In this document: piece by piece, positions 61,660 through 64,000 of the stretch
Layout: each line of letters opens with the position of its first letter
Numbering within the stretch: the first letter of the stretch is position 1
NCBI RefSeq assembly: GCF_021502655.1
Contig: NZ_JAKFFT010000002.1
Coordinates: 1-64,000, forward strand
Length of the DNA stretch: 64,000 nt
Origin: Dyadobacter sp. CY347
Lineage (GTDB): Bacteria > Bacteroidota > Bacteroidia > Cytophagales > Spirosomataceae
Direction of reading: 5' to 3'
Notes under the pieces: generated by a model
Told to the model about the DNA's origin: nothing
The model's input: only the letters and a program-made list of their open reading frames with translations
Database searches by the model: none
Program-made: the position numbers and the translations under genes

Positions 61660-61820
61660 CCCCTTTCACGCTGAGCATGCAGTGTGCAATATTAACATCC
61701 CCTGTCACGCTGAGCGGAGTCGAAGCGGCGCGTCGACGTGGTGTGCGGCGCGGGGGCGCCCCGCCCCCGGGCACGCTACTCCTTGGTGAACGCCGCTTCG
61801 ACTCCGCTCAGCGTGACAGG
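61660..61820. repeat. Perfect 30-bp inverted repeat with GC-rich core, plus a partial copy
   Basis: Left arm 61701-61730 and right arm 61791-61820 are exact reverse complements (the arm begins CCTGTCACGCTGAGCGGAGT). The 60-bp spacer contains a further stem CGGGGGCG/CGCCCCCG. A partial direct copy of the left arm (CCCCTTTCACGCTGAGC, one mismatch in 17) lies at 61660-61676. A related end is at 44-60. It behaves like a REP- or MITE-type interspersed element sitting between purH and the metallopeptidase-like gene. Confidence 0.8.
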
Positions 61821-61871
61821 AGGCTTTGAAGTAACTGCTTCGCTCTTTAAACTTCAACCCAACCCAACCTT

Positions 61872-62747
61872 TTGAAACCCAACAACTCTTCCCAGCACCT
61901 CTATTTCAAGCTGGGAAAGCTGTTTGTTACCGGTTTTATCATTATCACTGCTAGCCTCTTCTTCCTATATCCCCAAATATTTTATTGTGAATTAATCCGT
62001 CTGTCTGACTTCCGTTCGGATAGTGGAAAAATTTATTTCAGCCAAGACGTTAAACCGGTTCATTACAAAAAGATTAAATCTATTATTCATCGCTCGGAGG
62101 CAAGAGTTGATTCATTTTTCAATGGTAAAAAATCCAATCCTACCATTATCGTTTGCAGCAATCCGCAGGAATATCAGAAATATTGCAGCAGTACGGAAGG
62201 GGCGGGGTGTAGTTTGGGGACGCCTTGGGGACATTCTTTTGTGATTTTGAATACACAGGGAATGAATGTGGATGTGATCAGCCATGAAATGAGCCATACC
62301 GAATTGCTTGCCCGATTGGGTTGGTGGACCATCGCAACAGAAATTCCGCAATGGTTCAACGAAGGCATCGCCCTCATGCTCGATCGGCGATTTGTCAATA
62401 ATCCCGACAACATCGGCCGCTATTTCGATTATATGGACGAATGGCTCTACTACACAGGCGGCGGCCAGCAAATTCTGGAACTCCGGGATATGGCTTCTAT
62501 CAAAGGATTTTTTAATGCCAGTCAAAAGCAGGTCATGCTTGCTTATATGTCGGCTGGGCTGGAAGTTTCTTATTGGCTTATCCTTTCAGAAGAGGATGGT
62601 TTGCAGCGCTTGATCGGTGAAATGAAAAATGGAAAATCATTTCAAGAGGCTTATGCGCTTGCAGAGGCCAAAAAACGCGCTTACTGGTTTAAGAAATTAC
62701 CCACAAATCCGCTCAGATTTCAGGATTCAAAGAAAATATCGGAATAA
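61872..62747 (+). CDS. Membrane-anchored zinc metallopeptidase-like protein
   Basis: This 291-residue protein begins at a TTG codon at 61872 (KPNNSSQHLYFK follows); no ATG is better placed. It has one N-terminal membrane segment (about 17-35). The gluzincin zinc motif HEMSH is at 138-142, and the third ligand is probably Glu164 in WFNEGIALML, the arrangement of the peptidase-MA-like superfamily. Four cysteines at about 95-113 may form disulfides, in keeping with an extracytoplasmic domain. Substrate is unknown, and activity rests on the motif alone. Confidence 0.7.
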   Translation: MKPNNSSQHLYFKLGKLFVTGFIIITASLFFLYPQIFYCELIRLSDFRSDSGKIYFSQDVKPVHYKKIKSIIHRSEARVDSFFNGKKSNPTIIVCSNPQEYQKYCSSTEGAGCSLGTPWGHSFVILNTQGMNVDVISHEMSHTELLARLGWWTIATEIPQWFNEGIALMLDRRFVNNPDNIGRYFDYMDEWLYYTGGGQQILELRDMASIKGFFNASQKQVMLAYMSAGLEVSYWLILSEEDGLQRLIGEMKNGKSFQEAYALAEAKKRAYWFKKLPTNPLRFQDSKKISE

Positions 62748-62827
62748 ATACATGTCGATTTAACACTTGTAACTATATTTATGAGCACAATAAAATTTTA
62801 GGACTATTATTCCCGTGTCCATTTTCA

Positions 62828-62861
62828 TTTTGCACTATTTTCTGAAAATAATGTACCTTTC
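62828..62861 (+). promoter_or_regulatory. Promoter of the sodium/solute symporter gene
   Basis: TTTTG at 62828-62832 and TACCTTTC at 62854-62861 are spaced by 21 bp. They fit the Bacteroidota TTTG/TAnnTTTG promoter with a C in place of the last G. The box ends 47 bp before the start codon. Confidence 0.45.
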
Positions 62862-62908
62862 GATTTAAACTAATCAACTTCATACATTCATCTATTTTAT
62901 TATTTGAA

Positions 62909-64000
62909 ATGCAACAATTACAAAGCCTGGATTATATTGTTTTCTTCTTTTACTTCATTGTCGTCTCCGGTTACGGTTATTGGATTTATCAAAGGAAAAG
63001 GTCAACAGTTGAGTCAACCAAGGATTTCTTTTTAGCGGAAGGTTCGCTGACGTGGTGGGCGATCGGAGCGTCGTTAATTGCTTCCAATATTTCAGCAGAG
63101 CAGTTCATTGGAATGTCCGGAAACGGTTTTTCGATGGGTTTGGGTATTTCAACATATGAATGGATGGCGGCCGCAACACTCGTGATTGTAGCCGTTTTTT
63201 TTATGCCTATTTATCTCAAAAACAAGATTTACACGATGCCTCAGTTTCTGAGCCAGCGTTATAATCCGACGGTGAGCTTAATTATGGCCGTTTTCTGGCT
63301 GGCATTGTACATTCTTGTAAACCTTACTTCTATCCTTTATCTGGGAGCGCTGGCCGTTTCGGGTATTTCCGGGTTGGATTTCCAGTTTTGTATGATCGCA
63401 CTGGCCGTTTTCGCGATCATTATCACGATTGGCGGTATGAAAGTGATTGGTTTTACGGATGTTATCCAGGTTTTCTTCCTGGTGATCGGTGGTCTTGCAA
63501 CGACGTATCTGGCGATTAACCTGGTTTCGGGTGAGGCTGGAATCGACGGCGTAATGACAGGGATTAAAATGATGCGCGAAAATCATGACGACCACTTCCA
63601 CATGATCTTCCCTAAAACAAGTCCATTTTACATGCAGTTGCCTGGTTTGACGGTGCTCCTTGGCGGGATGTGGATCGTGAACCTGAACTACTGGGGCTGT
63701 AATCAATACATTACCCAACGCGCTTTGGGCGCTGATCTGAAAACTGCCCGTAACGGGATCTTGTTCGCGGCGTTTCTGAAACTTTTAATGCCGGTTATCG
63801 TGGTTTTGCCGGGTATTGCAGCTTACGCATTGTATAGCAAAGGAATGTTCCAGGCAGAAATGCTTGATGCAGATGGCCAGATCAATGCAGATAAAGCTTA
63901 TCCTGTGCTGCTGAATTTGCTTCCTGCGGGTTTGAAAGGGCTTTCTTTCGCAGCATTAACTGCCGCCGTTGTGGCTTCGTTGGCTGGTAAGGCAAATAGT
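62909..64000 (+). CDS. Sodium/solute symporter (SSS/SGLT-like), 5' part
   Basis: The gene starts at 62909 (MQQLQSLDYIVFFFYFIVV) and is open to the window end, giving 364 residues of a protein normally 500-600 long. It has the SSS family layout: a first segment, then STKDFFLAEGSLTWWAIGAS, the conserved SNISAEQFIGMSGNG in segment 2 and IGGMKVIGFTDVIQVFFLVI around residues 170-190. The segment MWIVNLNYWGCNQYITQRAL is the SGLT-type block. It imports a sugar or related solute with sodium. The substrate cannot be read from this part. Confidence 0.92.
   Translation, partial: MQQLQSLDYIVFFFYFIVVSGYGYWIYQRKRSTVESTKDFFLAEGSLTWWAIGASLIASNISAEQFIGMSGNGFSMGLGISTYEWMAAATLVIVAVFFMPIYLKNKIYTMPQFLSQRYNPTVSLIMAVFWLALYILVNLTSILYLGALAVSGISGLDFQFCMIALAVFAIIITIGGMKVIGFTDVIQVFFLVIGGLATTYLAINLVSGEAGIDGVMTGIKMMRENHDDHFHMIFPKTSPFYMQLPGLTVLLGGMWIVNLNYWGCNQYITQRALGADLKTARNGILFAAFLKLLMPVIVVLPGIAAYALYSKGMFQAEMLDADGQINADKAYPVLLNLLPAGLKGLSFAALTAAVVASLAGKANS

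Overview
The window looks like chromosome of a Bacteroidota member of the Cytophagales, most like Dyadobacter or a near relative. This is inferred from gene types, not from a marker gene. The signs are two SusC/SusD pairs, an ECF sigma/FecR switch, DUF5686, DUF4249 and DUF5690 proteins, a type IX secretion tail on a glycosidase, many lipoproteins with a lipobox, and -7 boxes of the TAnnTTTG type. I found no tRNA, rRNA, CRISPR array, insertion sequence or phage gene.

Layout. 0-1.6 kb: a short repeat with a C13 tract, a small XRE regulator, and an AbiE-like pair (HTH protein plus nucleotidyltransferase) overlapping by 4 nt. 1.7-8.9 kb (minus): ECF sigma factor, FecR anti-sigma factor, STN-bearing SusC and SusD, ended by a clear terminator; no degradative enzyme is linked. 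9.2-10.0 kb: an AhpD-like protein and a decayed gene of the PEP mutase/isocitrate lyase superfamily.

10.0-16.4 kb (plus): the most interesting block. An XRE-cupin regulator is followed by a tight run of a PhnX-like phosphonoacetaldehyde hydrolase, a DAO-type FAD oxidoreductase, an exported phosphodiesterase of the alkaline phosphatase superfamily, a class III PLP enzyme resembling PbfA, and a DUF5690 transporter, closed by a terminator. No PhnW transaminase is present. I read this as a 2-aminoethylphosphonate (AEP) use pathway in which several AEP-type compounds converge on phosphonoacetaldehyde through oxidation and elimination instead of transamination.

16.5-36.8 kb: mostly housekeeping and repair genes: endonuclease V, a GH18 chitinase-like lipoprotein, a Ku and LigD-polymerase pair, a TonB receptor/TPR/LytS-LytR operon, a Bcr/CflA exporter, an SF1 helicase, a DUF5686 protein, a YhcG nuclease and a large FAD/Fe-S dehydrogenase.

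37.1-49.1 kb (plus): a SusC/SusD pair, a small lipoprotein and two tandem 1,100-residue FG-GAP/ASPIC lipoproteins. 49.1-55.5 kb (minus): an operon of a GH31 glycosidase, a DUF4249 lipoprotein and a TonB receptor. 55.5-59.1 kb (minus): a tandem duplication of an outer-membrane-protein plus lipoprotein unit in which one barrel gene survives only as its C-terminal tail. 59.2-64 kb: an atypical SDR, purH, a perfect 30-bp inverted repeat, a membrane-anchored metallopeptidase-like protein, and the start of a sodium/solute symporter cut by the window edge.
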